NCBI GenBank assembly: GCA_002708935.1
Contig: PAPO01000014.1
Span: 47,995-111,994 of the forward strand
Length of the DNA: 64,000 nt
Direction of reading: 5' to 3'
DNA from: Acidimicrobiaceae bacterium
GTDB lineage: Bacteria; Actinomycetota; Acidimicrobiia; Acidimicrobiales; Poriferisodalaceae
Of the stretch, positions 40,067 to 48,503 are shown one piece after another. The first letter of the stretch is position 1. Each line of letters starts with the position of its first letter. The translations under genes were made by a program, and so were the position numbers. The notes below the pieces were generated by a model that saw nothing but the letters and a program-made list of their open reading frames with translations, was not told the origin of the DNA and searched no databases.

Positions 40067-42445
40067 TTATTCGGACACTTCCGCATTCATCAAGCGCATT
40101 TCGTGGAGTTCAGAGGGGAACAAGGGCATGTGGTTGATTTGAAATCCTTCAGCATCTTCAACCGCCGCTGCAATGACCGCAGAAACTGGGATCACGCCGG
40201 CCTCCCCCGCCCCTTTTATACCCAGTGGATTCAAAGGACTCGGAGTCTCCAAGTGATCGATCTCCACTTCAGGAATTTCAGTGCAATAGGGCATCAGAAA
40301 GTCCATAAAGGACGCGTTCTGAAGATTCCCATCTTCATCGTAAGCCATCTTTTCATAGAGAGCTCCTGCTATCCCCTGCGCAACCCCACCATGGATTTGG
40401 CCTTCGACAATTAATGGATTAATCAATCGCCCACAATCATGAACTACGCAGTAGCGGAGAATCTCTACTTCTGATGTAGCGGTATCGACTTCAACTTCTA
40501 CGGCATGCGCTCCGCTTGCAAACGTGGCGCGAACGGGGGAATACCAACCAGCTGCTTCAAGACCAGGATCTTCCCCCGGCTTAATAGGTGGCTCATCTAG
40601 GTCCCCTGCCCCTGCGAACTGGGTTGCTGCTCGCGCCGCTTCGCTAAACGAGTACCGAAGGGGGTTCGCCAACACCGCTACCTGCGCCAGAGGTATACCT
40701 CGTGCTGGTGTTCCTTTGACTTGAACTTGAGCATCAACAATCTCAAGGTCATCAGGGTTCGCTTCAAGTGCTTCTGCTGCTATCTGGATCGCTTTCTCTT
40801 TCACCAGCCGTGCTGCCTCAGCAACAGCATTGCCGCTCATCACTGCGGCTCGCGAGGCAAAGGTACCCACCGCATATTGAAAGCGTCGAGTGTCTCCAGT
40901 CACGACTTCCACATCTTCAAAGGGGACACCCAATTCGTCAGAGACAATCTGAGCGAAAACAGTGTGGTGACCCTGACCACTTGAGGCAAGCCCGGTAGAC
41001 ACTTGAACCTTTCCCCCGGTCTCCACCCGAACATGTCCTCCTTCGTAAGGGCCGAGTCCGGTGCCTTCGACGTAACACGCCACACCGATACCACGACGTC
41101 GGCCCGGCGGTGTTTGGGAGCGTCGTTCAGGGAAACCGTCCCAGTCAATCATTGCCAAAACTTTCTCTAAAAGTTCGGGATAATTACCCGAGTCATAGAT
41201 AGCTGGACGCCCGTCTTGGAAGATCATGCCCAAGTCATAAGGAAACTCGTCGGGCTGTATAAAGTTACGTCTCCTCAGTTCCGCCCGATCGATCTCCAGA
41301 AATGCTGCGATCCGGTCAATAGTTCGTTCCATTGAGAACACTGCATGAGGACGGGCGGCCCCACGATAAGGGGTCACCTGAACTGTATTCGTATAAACGC
41401 TTCTGAACCGAACTCGATAGTTCGGCAACTTATAAGGTCCTGGTAATTGCGTGGCCGTGATCAATGGAGCGATCATTCCGTAAGGGGTATAGGCACCATT
41501 GTCATGAACGAAGTCCACATCTAGCCCCAGAATTCGTCCCTCATCATCAAATCCAACTTTGATCTGATGCCGCTGAGCTCTTTCATGCGATGAGGAGATG
41601 AAGTGCTCAACGCGATCTTCTGTGAACTTAACTGGGCGTTCATATTCGATCGCCCCCCATGCGGTAAGGATGTCTTCGGGCCAAGGATGAATCACTTTTG
41701 TGCCGAAGCCTCCACCTACATCAATCGCAAACACCTCAACTTGCTCATCTGGAATCTCAAGAATATTTGCTACGGCAAAGCGGACGCTCGTGGGGGTCTG
41801 GGTGGCATTTTGAATTCGTAGTTTTCGACTGTGGCGATCCCATGTCGCATGACTGGCTCTGCCCTCTAGGGAACTGCCCATGCTCCTTTCCATGTCGAGA
41901 TCTAGTTCAAGTACGTGAGGAGCCTCGTCCAATGCCTGATCCACGTTCCCGACGTGCTCAACATGGTCAGCGGCAACATTTCCTGGTACATCGTCGTGAA
42001 CTAAATCTGGGCCAAGAGCCGCGTCAATCCCAACAACCGCCTTTCGCGGCTCATATTCGACAATCACTCGTTCCGCTGCGTCTTCGCCCACGTAGCGATC
42101 TGTTGCGAAGATCGCCACAACCGCCTCGCCGACATATCGAACATGTTCCTTGGCCAGGATGTATTGCGTTCTTGGAGCTACAAGCGATGGGTGAGGGATC
42201 AACAGAGGTAGTGGTTCAACCAGACGGCCCGGTAAATCGCTGTAGGTCAGAACCGCCCGGACACCTTCGACTTCCCACGCTTCTGAAACGTCAATAGAAA
42301 GTATTCGCGCATTGGCATACGGGGACCTAATCATGGTTAACGAAAGACCTTCTGATCCCGCATCATCTGTAAACGAACCGCGGCCTCTTATGAGCCGATC
42401 ATCCTCGGTTCGGCGAATCGCTTTACCAAAGCTCTGCGTCGTCAT
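40067..42445 (-). CDS. CoxL-type molybdenum hydroxylase large subunit
   Basis: DVGGGFGTKV, TPYRGAARPHAVFSMERTIDRIA, GVAQGIAGALYE, GIKGAGEAGVIP. Confidence 0.9.
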   Translation of the reverse strand: MTTQSFGKAIRRTEDDRLIRGRGSFTDDAGSEGLSLTMIRSPYANARILSIDVSEAWEVEGVRAVLTYSDLPGRLVEPLPLLIPHPSLVAPRTQYILAKEHVRYVGEAVVAIFATDRYVGEDAAERVIVEYEPRKAVVGIDAALGPDLVHDDVPGNVAADHVEHVGNVDQALDEAPHVLELDLDMERSMGSSLEGRASHATWDRHSRKLRIQNATQTPTSVRFAVANILEIPDEQVEVFAIDVGGGFGTKVIHPWPEDILTAWGAIEYERPVKFTEDRVEHFISSSHERAQRHQIKVGFDDEGRILGLDVDFVHDNGAYTPYGMIAPLITATQLPGPYKLPNYRVRFRSVYTNTVQVTPYRGAARPHAVFSMERTIDRIAAFLEIDRAELRRRNFIQPDEFPYDLGMIFQDGRPAIYDSGNYPELLEKVLAMIDWDGFPERRSQTPPGRRRGIGVACYVEGTGLGPYEGGHVRVETGGKVQVSTGLASSGQGHHTVFAQIVSDELGVPFEDVEVVTGDTRRFQYAVGTFASRAAVMSGNAVAEAARLVKEKAIQIAAEALEANPDDLEIVDAQVQVKGTPARGIPLAQVAVLANPLRYSFSEAARAATQFAGAGDLDEPPIKPGEDPGLEAAGWYSPVRATFASGAHAVEVEVDTATSEVEILRYCVVHDCGRLINPLIVEGQIHGGVAQGIAGALYEKMAYDEDGNLQNASFMDFLMPYCTEIPEVEIDHLETPSPLNPLGIKGAGEAGVIPVSAVIAAAVEDAEGFQINHMPLFPSELHEMRLMNAEVSE

Positions 42446-42960
42446 GTCTTGTCGGACCTAGCGATCTCAGCGGCATACCCAACTGCAGCACGTATGTTTT
42501 GGTAACCAGTGCAGCGACATAAATTGCCTGCGATGGCCTCGGTAATCTCTTCCTCAGTGGGGTCATCATTTTGCTCAATCAACGCACACGCCGTCATGAG
42601 GAAGCCCGGTGTACAGAATCCACATTGCAGACCGTGGCATTCTTTAAAAGCTTCCTGAACAGGATGCAATTCGCCATCATCAGCAGCTAACCCTTCGACC
42701 GTTCGAATTTCCCTATCTTGAACAGCAATTGCGAAAGTCAGGCAGGAACGAACTGGGGCTCCGTCGACAAGTACCGTGCAACAACCACAAACACCGTGCT
42801 CACATCCGACATGCGTTCCGGTCAAACCTAATTCACCTCTTAGAGCATCTGACAAAAGCCTTCGCGCCGGAGCGGTGATTTGCTGTGTTTCGCCATTTAC
42901 TTTCAGCCTGATTTCGTAAGATTCTTCGGTGTTCATATGCACGCTTCCAACGATGCCCAA
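42442..42960 (-). CDS. CoxS-type 2Fe-2S subunit of molybdenum hydroxylase
   Basis: GCEHGVCGCCTVLVDG, LQCGFCTPGFLMT, GNLCRCTGYQNI. Confidence 0.92.
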   Translation of the reverse strand: MGIVGSVHMNTEESYEIRLKVNGETQQITAPARRLLSDALRGELGLTGTHVGCEHGVCGCCTVLVDGAPVRSCLTFAIAVQDREIRTVEGLAADDGELHPVQEAFKECHGLQCGFCTPGFLMTACALIEQNDDPTEEEITEAIAGNLCRCTGYQNIRAAVGYAAEIARSDKT

Positions 42961-43781
42961 CCCATCTCTGCAGATAGGTGCCGTCGATAATCGGCAGATG
43001 CCTGAAGATCCCCATGGGGTTCCAATTGAGAACTCAAAAAATTGTAAACCTCGTTGTGCCCAACATCTTCAATTCTGTTGCCTCTCAACAAATCATCGAA
43101 ACTAACTAAGGTTGGTACGGGGCCGACCGAAAGAAAAGCTGCTCGTGCAGAATGGACCTGGTCATCATTGTCGTATTCAACGACGCTCACAGCACCCGCC
43201 ACGGCATAATCGCCGTGCCTTCTCGCTACTTCGCGAAAGGAACTGACTGTCCTTGGGCCCAGTTTCGGGAAAGTTGCCGAGACAATTAGCTCATCTTCTC
43301 TTAGGGATGATTGCAGCGGGCCTTCGAATAAGTCCGCTGCTTCAATAGTCCGACCGCCGGATACTGAAGCTGTGTTCACTCTCCCATTGAGAACAGTGAT
43401 CACAGCTGTCATCTCTCCTGCGGGATCAGCGTGCGCTAGGGATCCACATAAAGTGCCACGATTTCGAATCACTTCGTGAGCGATAAGTCTCTCGGCCTCT
43501 ACAAGTAGGGGCAGCGCGGACCCAACTTGTTCACTTTGCAACACTTGGCTGTGTGTGACGGAAGCACCAATTTCTACTTCGCTTTCGCTTACTTTGATTT
43601 CGCTTAGCTCGGCGAGACCGGAGATATCTATTAGATGCGTTGGACTCGCTAGCCGAAAGTTCATTAGGGGAATAAGACTTTGACCCCCGGCAAGTATCTT
43701 GGCGTCTTCAAGTTCAGAGAGAAATTGTGCAGCCTCATCAACCGAAGCAGCAGGGTGATAACTAAACGGCGATGGCTTCAC
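42933..43781 (-). CDS. CoxM-type FAD-binding subunit of molybdenum hydroxylase
   Basis: FSYHPAASVDEAAQFL, ILAGGQSLIPLMNFRLASP, IRNRGTLCGSLAHADPAGEM. Confidence 0.92.
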   Translation of the reverse strand: MKPSPFSYHPAASVDEAAQFLSELEDAKILAGGQSLIPLMNFRLASPTHLIDISGLAELSEIKVSESEVEIGASVTHSQVLQSEQVGSALPLLVEAERLIAHEVIRNRGTLCGSLAHADPAGEMTAVITVLNGRVNTASVSGGRTIEAADLFEGPLQSSLREDELIVSATFPKLGPRTVSSFREVARRHGDYAVAGAVSVVEYDNDDQVHSARAAFLSVGPVPTLVSFDDLLRGNRIEDVGHNEVYNFLSSQLEPHGDLQASADYRRHLSAEMGWASLEACI

Positions 43782-44608
43782 GACTCTGAGCCTTTAATTT
43801 CGTGGATTAATCGTTGTACGGTCGTCTCGATTGATGTCAATTCTCCCACCAAAGCACGAAGCTGGGCGGTGGAGCCTTGCAAACCATATTGGTCCATATA
43901 GTCGAACATCATCTGTATTTCGTTAGGAGTGTCCGCCGGCGCTGGCCTTTCAAGAGCTGTGATCACATTCCCTGTTAACAACGTCAACAAATCCGCAATC
44001 TCCTGATGACTAATCGAGCCAACTCCACACAGGTCCCAACCAGAACCTGCTTCCAACTCTCCACCGAGAAGAACTGCCGCCGCTCGACCTACATCTACAA
44101 GATCAACCATTGCTGTTCGTGCATGAACTGAATATGGCAATACAAGTTGCCCGTTCCCCAACGCGGATTCAATGTAGGGCTTTAGATTTTGCACATACGG
44201 AGCGGATCTAACAAATGTGACATCTAGAGGCTTAGCTTCCAGCAATATTTCTTCGACTAGTAGTTTTCTCCAATGGTGTGGCATTTTCTGCGTCTGCGGA
44301 TGCAAAACCGAGTGGTAGACCAAGTGGTCCAATTCTCTCGCCTGGGAAGCCACTGCGGCACCAATTTCGACCTCTCCTTCGTGGAAGTTAGGGCAAATGT
44401 GATAAGCGGAATGCGCGCCTTCAAACAGCTCCCGTAACGTTGAGTTTTCAGTCATATCGCCGACAACGACGTCGCACCCCAAGATTTCTAGGCGCTGCGC
44501 CTGCTCTTTATTACGTGCCAACGCCCGAATGTTCCACGTTTGACCGCAAGCCCTTATAACAGCTTGCCCGGTCTTACCTTGGGCTCCGGTAACTGCGAGC
44601 GTCGGCAT
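43778..44608 (-). CDS. NmrA-like NAD(P)-binding protein
   Basis: LAVTGAQGKTGQAVIRA Rossmann motif; 4-bp overlap with CoxM gene. Confidence 0.8.
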   Translation of the reverse strand: MPTLAVTGAQGKTGQAVIRACGQTWNIRALARNKEQAQRLEILGCDVVVGDMTENSTLRELFEGAHSAYHICPNFHEGEVEIGAAVASQARELDHLVYHSVLHPQTQKMPHHWRKLLVEEILLEAKPLDVTFVRSAPYVQNLKPYIESALGNGQLVLPYSVHARTAMVDLVDVGRAAAVLLGGELEAGSGWDLCGVGSISHQEIADLLTLLTGNVITALERPAPADTPNEIQMMFDYMDQYGLQGSTAQLRALVGELTSIETTVQRLIHEIKGSES

Positions 44609-44658
44609 CGCATCGATAGTAGCCTTTATAAGGGAGCCGAGTTACTTGGTGTAGGCCA

Positions 44659-45561
44659 GTGAACACTAACGACGAATCCCATCGACGCGTTGTGGTTGCA
44701 CTGGGCGGGAACGCGATTGCGCCCAGCGACGGGGATTACAGCGCCGAAGAACAGACAGCCAACATGGCCCTTGCTGCTAAGAGCATCGTGGATCTCATTT
44801 CAAATGGATATGAGCCTGTAATTACTCACGGAAATGGTCCCCAAGTTGGCAACTTGCTTCTGAAAAATGAACTTTCGGCGAGCTTCGTGCCTGCTATGCC
44901 ACTTGATTGGTGTGTCGCTCAAACACAGGCCACAATTGGGTTCACTCTAGTAACTGAAATTGAATCGGAACTACAACGTAGGTCAGTATCCCGGCAGGTC
45001 GCGAGCGTCATAACCCGAGTAGAAGTAGATCCTCAAGACTCAAGCTTCAATTCACCTGTTAAACCAATAGGACGACCACGCGACGACGGCACAAGGCGCT
45101 TGGTCCCTTCGCCTCCTCCAATCGAAATACTTGATATTCCAGTCATTGAGTCACTTCTTAACTTAGATGTCGTCGTGGTGGCTTGCGGTGGGGGTGGGAT
45201 CCCAATGGCCAGAGAGGACGGCAACCTCAGGGGAGTGGAAGCTGTAGTGGACAAAGATTTATGCACGGCATTGTTGGCTGAGCGGATTGCGGCCAAACGC
45301 CTGGTGATTGTGACAGATGTTGACGGCGTCAAGGCTGATTACAAAACCGACAATGAAGAACTAATTCGCTATATCAGCACTGAGGATTTGAAGGAACGAT
45401 TGCAAAATGGCGAATTCTCAGCAGGTTCAATGGCACCGAAAGTCCGCTCGGTTCTCCAATTTATTGAGGCAACCGGAGGCACTGCTGCCATCGGCGCTCT
45501 AAATGACATGAATGCTGTAGTACAAGGTGTAGCTGGCACTCAAATCCACCGAAACGAATAG
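44659..45561 (+). CDS. Carbamate kinase family protein (shortened subdomain)
   Basis: VVALGGNAI, ITHGNGPQVGNLLL, CGGGGIPMA, EAVVDKDLCTALLAERI, ITDVDGV, GSMAPKV. Confidence 0.88.
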   Translation: MNTNDESHRRVVVALGGNAIAPSDGDYSAEEQTANMALAAKSIVDLISNGYEPVITHGNGPQVGNLLLKNELSASFVPAMPLDWCVAQTQATIGFTLVTEIESELQRRSVSRQVASVITRVEVDPQDSSFNSPVKPIGRPRDDGTRRLVPSPPPIEILDIPVIESLLNLDVVVVACGGGGIPMAREDGNLRGVEAVVDKDLCTALLAERIAAKRLVIVTDVDGVKADYKTDNEELIRYISTEDLKERLQNGEFSAGSMAPKVRSVLQFIEATGGTAAIGALNDMNAVVQGVAGTQIHRNE

Positions 45562-45571
45562 CTGAATCTGT

Positions 45572-46327
45572 TTATTTCTCTGGCCTGTTGCCCGAATATT
45601 TTTTCATACCTTCGGTAAGCCAACCAGATGCTGATATCAGAGAATTCTGCTGAGCTCCCATAACAAGCGCGTCCGCCAGCGGCATGTTTCTAGCAGCATG
45701 ATGAATTTCTTTCGCTGCCCTAACCGCTGTCGGGTTAAGGGTCGTCAAGTGTGAAACGAACGTGTCTGCAACCTCAGACAACTCCTCTGGGTCCTCGACC
45801 AACCGATTTATGAGACCCATCTCATACAGTCGCCGCGCCGAAATAGCCTCGCCTAGGAGTGCCCACTCCAATGCAATTCTCGGCGCGACAAGTTTCGCCA
45901 ATAAAGGAGTGTTTACAGCCGCCGGAAATCCATTTCTCATTTCAAATGCTCCGAACACAGCGTTGCTATCTGAAATGACAAAATCGCAGCCCATGGCAAG
46001 TGTGAAACCACCTGCTACCGCATACCCCTCTACCACTGCCACAGAAAGCTTCGGGAATTGTCGTAATTGTTGAAAAATCTGTTCCCATTTGCTCTCGCGT
46101 TTCAATATCGCTTCCAAACTAGAGTCGACTTCTTCACTGAGGTCGCGACCTGCACAAAAGGTGCCATTTGCACCAGTAATGATGAGACAACAACAACTCT
46201 CGTTTAGGGCGGCATCAGAAATTGCAGAACCTAGATCCGTGATCATCCTGGCGTTAAACGCGTTTTTCACCTCTGGCGCGTCCAAGGTCAGGCTTACCAC
46301 CGGCCCATCTGCCTCTATGTGAATCAT
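45572..46327 (-). CDS. Enoyl-CoA hydratase/isomerase family protein
   Basis: GANGTFCAGRDLSEE, VAVVEGYAVAGGFTLAMGCDFVISD. Confidence 0.88.
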   Translation of the reverse strand: MIHIEADGPVVSLTLDAPEVKNAFNARMITDLGSAISDAALNESCCCLIITGANGTFCAGRDLSEEVDSSLEAILKRESKWEQIFQQLRQFPKLSVAVVEGYAVAGGFTLAMGCDFVISDSNAVFGAFEMRNGFPAAVNTPLLAKLVAPRIALEWALLGEAISARRLYEMGLINRLVEDPEELSEVADTFVSHLTTLNPTAVRAAKEIHHAARNMPLADALVMGAQQNSLISASGWLTEGMKKYSGNRPEK

Positions 46328-46451
46328 TCAGTACCCCCCGACAAACCCACAATATGTCGAAACTCTCTTTTTGCCTTAGTCCACTCGCGCAAGAATTTAA
46401 TCCCTCTTCGAGCAGACACCACATCTGAGGTAGTAAAGGTCTCACCTCAAA

Positions 46452-46583
46452 TCAGAGAATCGCTCTCCACGCTGCCCACACATAGGTAATGAGAACAATC
46501 AAAAAGATGAGACGCAAGACTCGTTTACCCACGGCTCCAAAACTAAGCGTTGAAACTGCTTCCTCCACCGAATTTTGGTTCAC
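46452..46583 (-). CDS. Small single-TM protein (43 aa)
   Basis: My translation: (M)NQNSVEEAVSTLSFGAVGKRVLRLIFLIVLITYVWAAWRAIL*; GTG start preceded by GGAGGG at 7-nt spacing; just downstream of the helicase gene. Confidence 0.5.
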   Translation of the reverse strand: MNQNSVEEAVSTLSFGAVGKRVLRLIFLIVLITYVWAAWRAIL

Positions 46584-46624
46584 GCCTAAACCCTCCAGCT
46601 TGGCGTGCCCCACTCAAAATTTAC

Positions 46625-48328
46625 CTACCAAAGGCAACTACATTCGACAGTAGCTTCGAGCGCCTTCCAACGAAAAGGAGTTGGTTCAGAAGCAGCTCCA
46701 CATCCAGTGCATCGGAGCACAAAGTTTCCGTCTACCTTGCTCATTGTCACCGGCTGTTCCCCAGTCGACAATCTCGCTTCCTTTTTCGGAGAAACCTTTT
46801 GCCTCATTATTTCGGGAAGCTCTAAGACATCGAAGTCGAGGTACAGAGGGTCTGGTGTTAGGGATGGAGGGGTATCCCATGCTTCCCTGTGAGCATCGGT
46901 TTCTTCGGACCACCCCAAAAAACTTAGCCACGCATACTGGTCTACAGAATCAAGATTGTCCGGGATCTCCTCAATCGAACTCATAGGACCAATTTTCTCT
47001 GGGACAATTGGTTCATCCGGACCGGAATAATTAAGAAATGAGACAAGTTCACGTTGTTCGCCGATCCCAAAAATGCGGGCCGACTCACTGATGTCCTCTA
47101 TTTCCTCCATGAACCCATCACGTTCAGACGCTGTCGGATCTTCTAGGGTGTCACTCGCATACAACACAACAAATCGGGCTCCGACACCATGCTGCTTTAG
47201 CCGCAAAATGCGTCCCATTCGCTGAATCATCTGTCTTCGGGTTCGGCTGGCATTAACAACAACACCAAGATTGGCGTCGGGAACATCAATACCTTCATCA
47301 AGGACCCGAGGTGCTGCTACTGCATCCAGCTTTCCATCACGAAGGTCATTCAAGATTGTTTCCCGTTCGAGGCGAGCGGTATCTCCGGTAATAATCTCAA
47401 TGCCCAACAGCGGATCTAGCCGATTAATGGCATGGTTTGCGGCCTTGACTGTTTGAGTAAAAATGAGGGCTCCTGACGCCTCGAGGATTACCGGCGCGAA
47501 GTTCGATAAGACCTCATATTTTGAACGACTGGTGGCAACTATCTCGCGACGTTTTGAAAAGGAATCCAGATATGTGGTTGCAGCTTTCCCATTGGCCCCG
47601 GCATCGTTTTCTGCCAGATAGCTGACCGCTGCCAGGAAAGCTCCGAAAGGCTCTTGAGGCATGTCAGGAATCGCCCTCAGTGTTTGCCGAGCAGCGACCA
47701 AATCTGCTTCCATCAAGTCGTATTCATCGCGTTCTTCTTTGGCTAAAGGTACTGCCACAAACGCGACTCTCGGTTGGGCACACACCCCGTCGGCAATGGC
47801 CTGCCCAAACCCGTACTTGTAACAAACACCACCGAAATAAGGGACAAGAGTCTTCTCAACGGCATCGTCTGATCGTTCCAGTGTGGCTGTGAGCCCCAAG
47901 CGTTCGTCATATTCGTGAATAAGTGACTTGCGTAAGGTCGCTCCCCCAAACCCATGACATTCATCAGCAATCAAAAGACCCCCAAGGTCTCCTGGGGGTA
48001 ATGGCTTCTTGGCACTAGCGGAGTGTCGAGTTGTCACCAACACATCACAGTCATCTACCCGGTCACTAAAGCTGTCTCCTAGCCGTCCAATGACACATTG
48101 GGGCAAAGCTTTCTTAAGGCTTTCAGACCATTGCTCCATAAGGACACGACTAGGAACCACAACCAACACAAAGAGACCGCGTCTGTGAGCATCAGCCGCC
48201 GCCTGCATGGCAACATTTGTTTTTCCGGCACCGGTAACAGCTTCAATGATTCCTCGCCGTCCACATCTCAACCAGCTTGCCAACGCCAGCAGCTGCCATT
48301 TATAGAGAAAATGTTGCGACTTGTTCAT
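46625..48328 (-). CDS. Superfamily 2 DEAD/DEAH helicase with C-terminal Cys cluster
   Basis: EAVTGAGKTNVAM (Walker A), LLIADECHGFG (Walker B), GLTATLER, RQMIQRMGRILR; C-terminal CTGCG...ECSC. Confidence 0.88.
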   Translation of the reverse strand: MNKSQHFLYKWQLLALASWLRCGRRGIIEAVTGAGKTNVAMQAAADAHRRGLFVLVVVPSRVLMEQWSESLKKALPQCVIGRLGDSFSDRVDDCDVLVTTRHSASAKKPLPPGDLGGLLIADECHGFGGATLRKSLIHEYDERLGLTATLERSDDAVEKTLVPYFGGVCYKYGFGQAIADGVCAQPRVAFVAVPLAKEERDEYDLMEADLVAARQTLRAIPDMPQEPFGAFLAAVSYLAENDAGANGKAATTYLDSFSKRREIVATSRSKYEVLSNFAPVILEASGALIFTQTVKAANHAINRLDPLLGIEIITGDTARLERETILNDLRDGKLDAVAAPRVLDEGIDVPDANLGVVVNASRTRRQMIQRMGRILRLKQHGVGARFVVLYASDTLEDPTASERDGFMEEIEDISESARIFGIGEQRELVSFLNYSGPDEPIVPEKIGPMSSIEEIPDNLDSVDQYAWLSFLGWSEETDAHREAWDTPPSLTPDPLYLDFDVLELPEIMRQKVSPKKEARLSTGEQPVTMSKVDGNFVLRCTGCGAASEPTPFRWKALEATVECSCLW

Positions 48329-48503
48329 AGACCGATCCGTTGAAAGACGCTAAGGCCCAGCGCCCGCAATTCCACGCCGTAAGATGAGGTTCCTGTATTC
48401 GGAACTTTCAAAACTGAACCACTCAAACAACTATGGGCTTGCTATCTGACGGCAAGCCACACCAAATCCGTCACCGCCCAACTAACAATTTCACGGATCA
48501 CCA

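Noticed and set aside
40067-43781. Aerobic carbon monoxide dehydrogenase
   Set aside because: The large subunit lacks the VAYRCSFR loop of form I CODH; the heterocycle context fits better.
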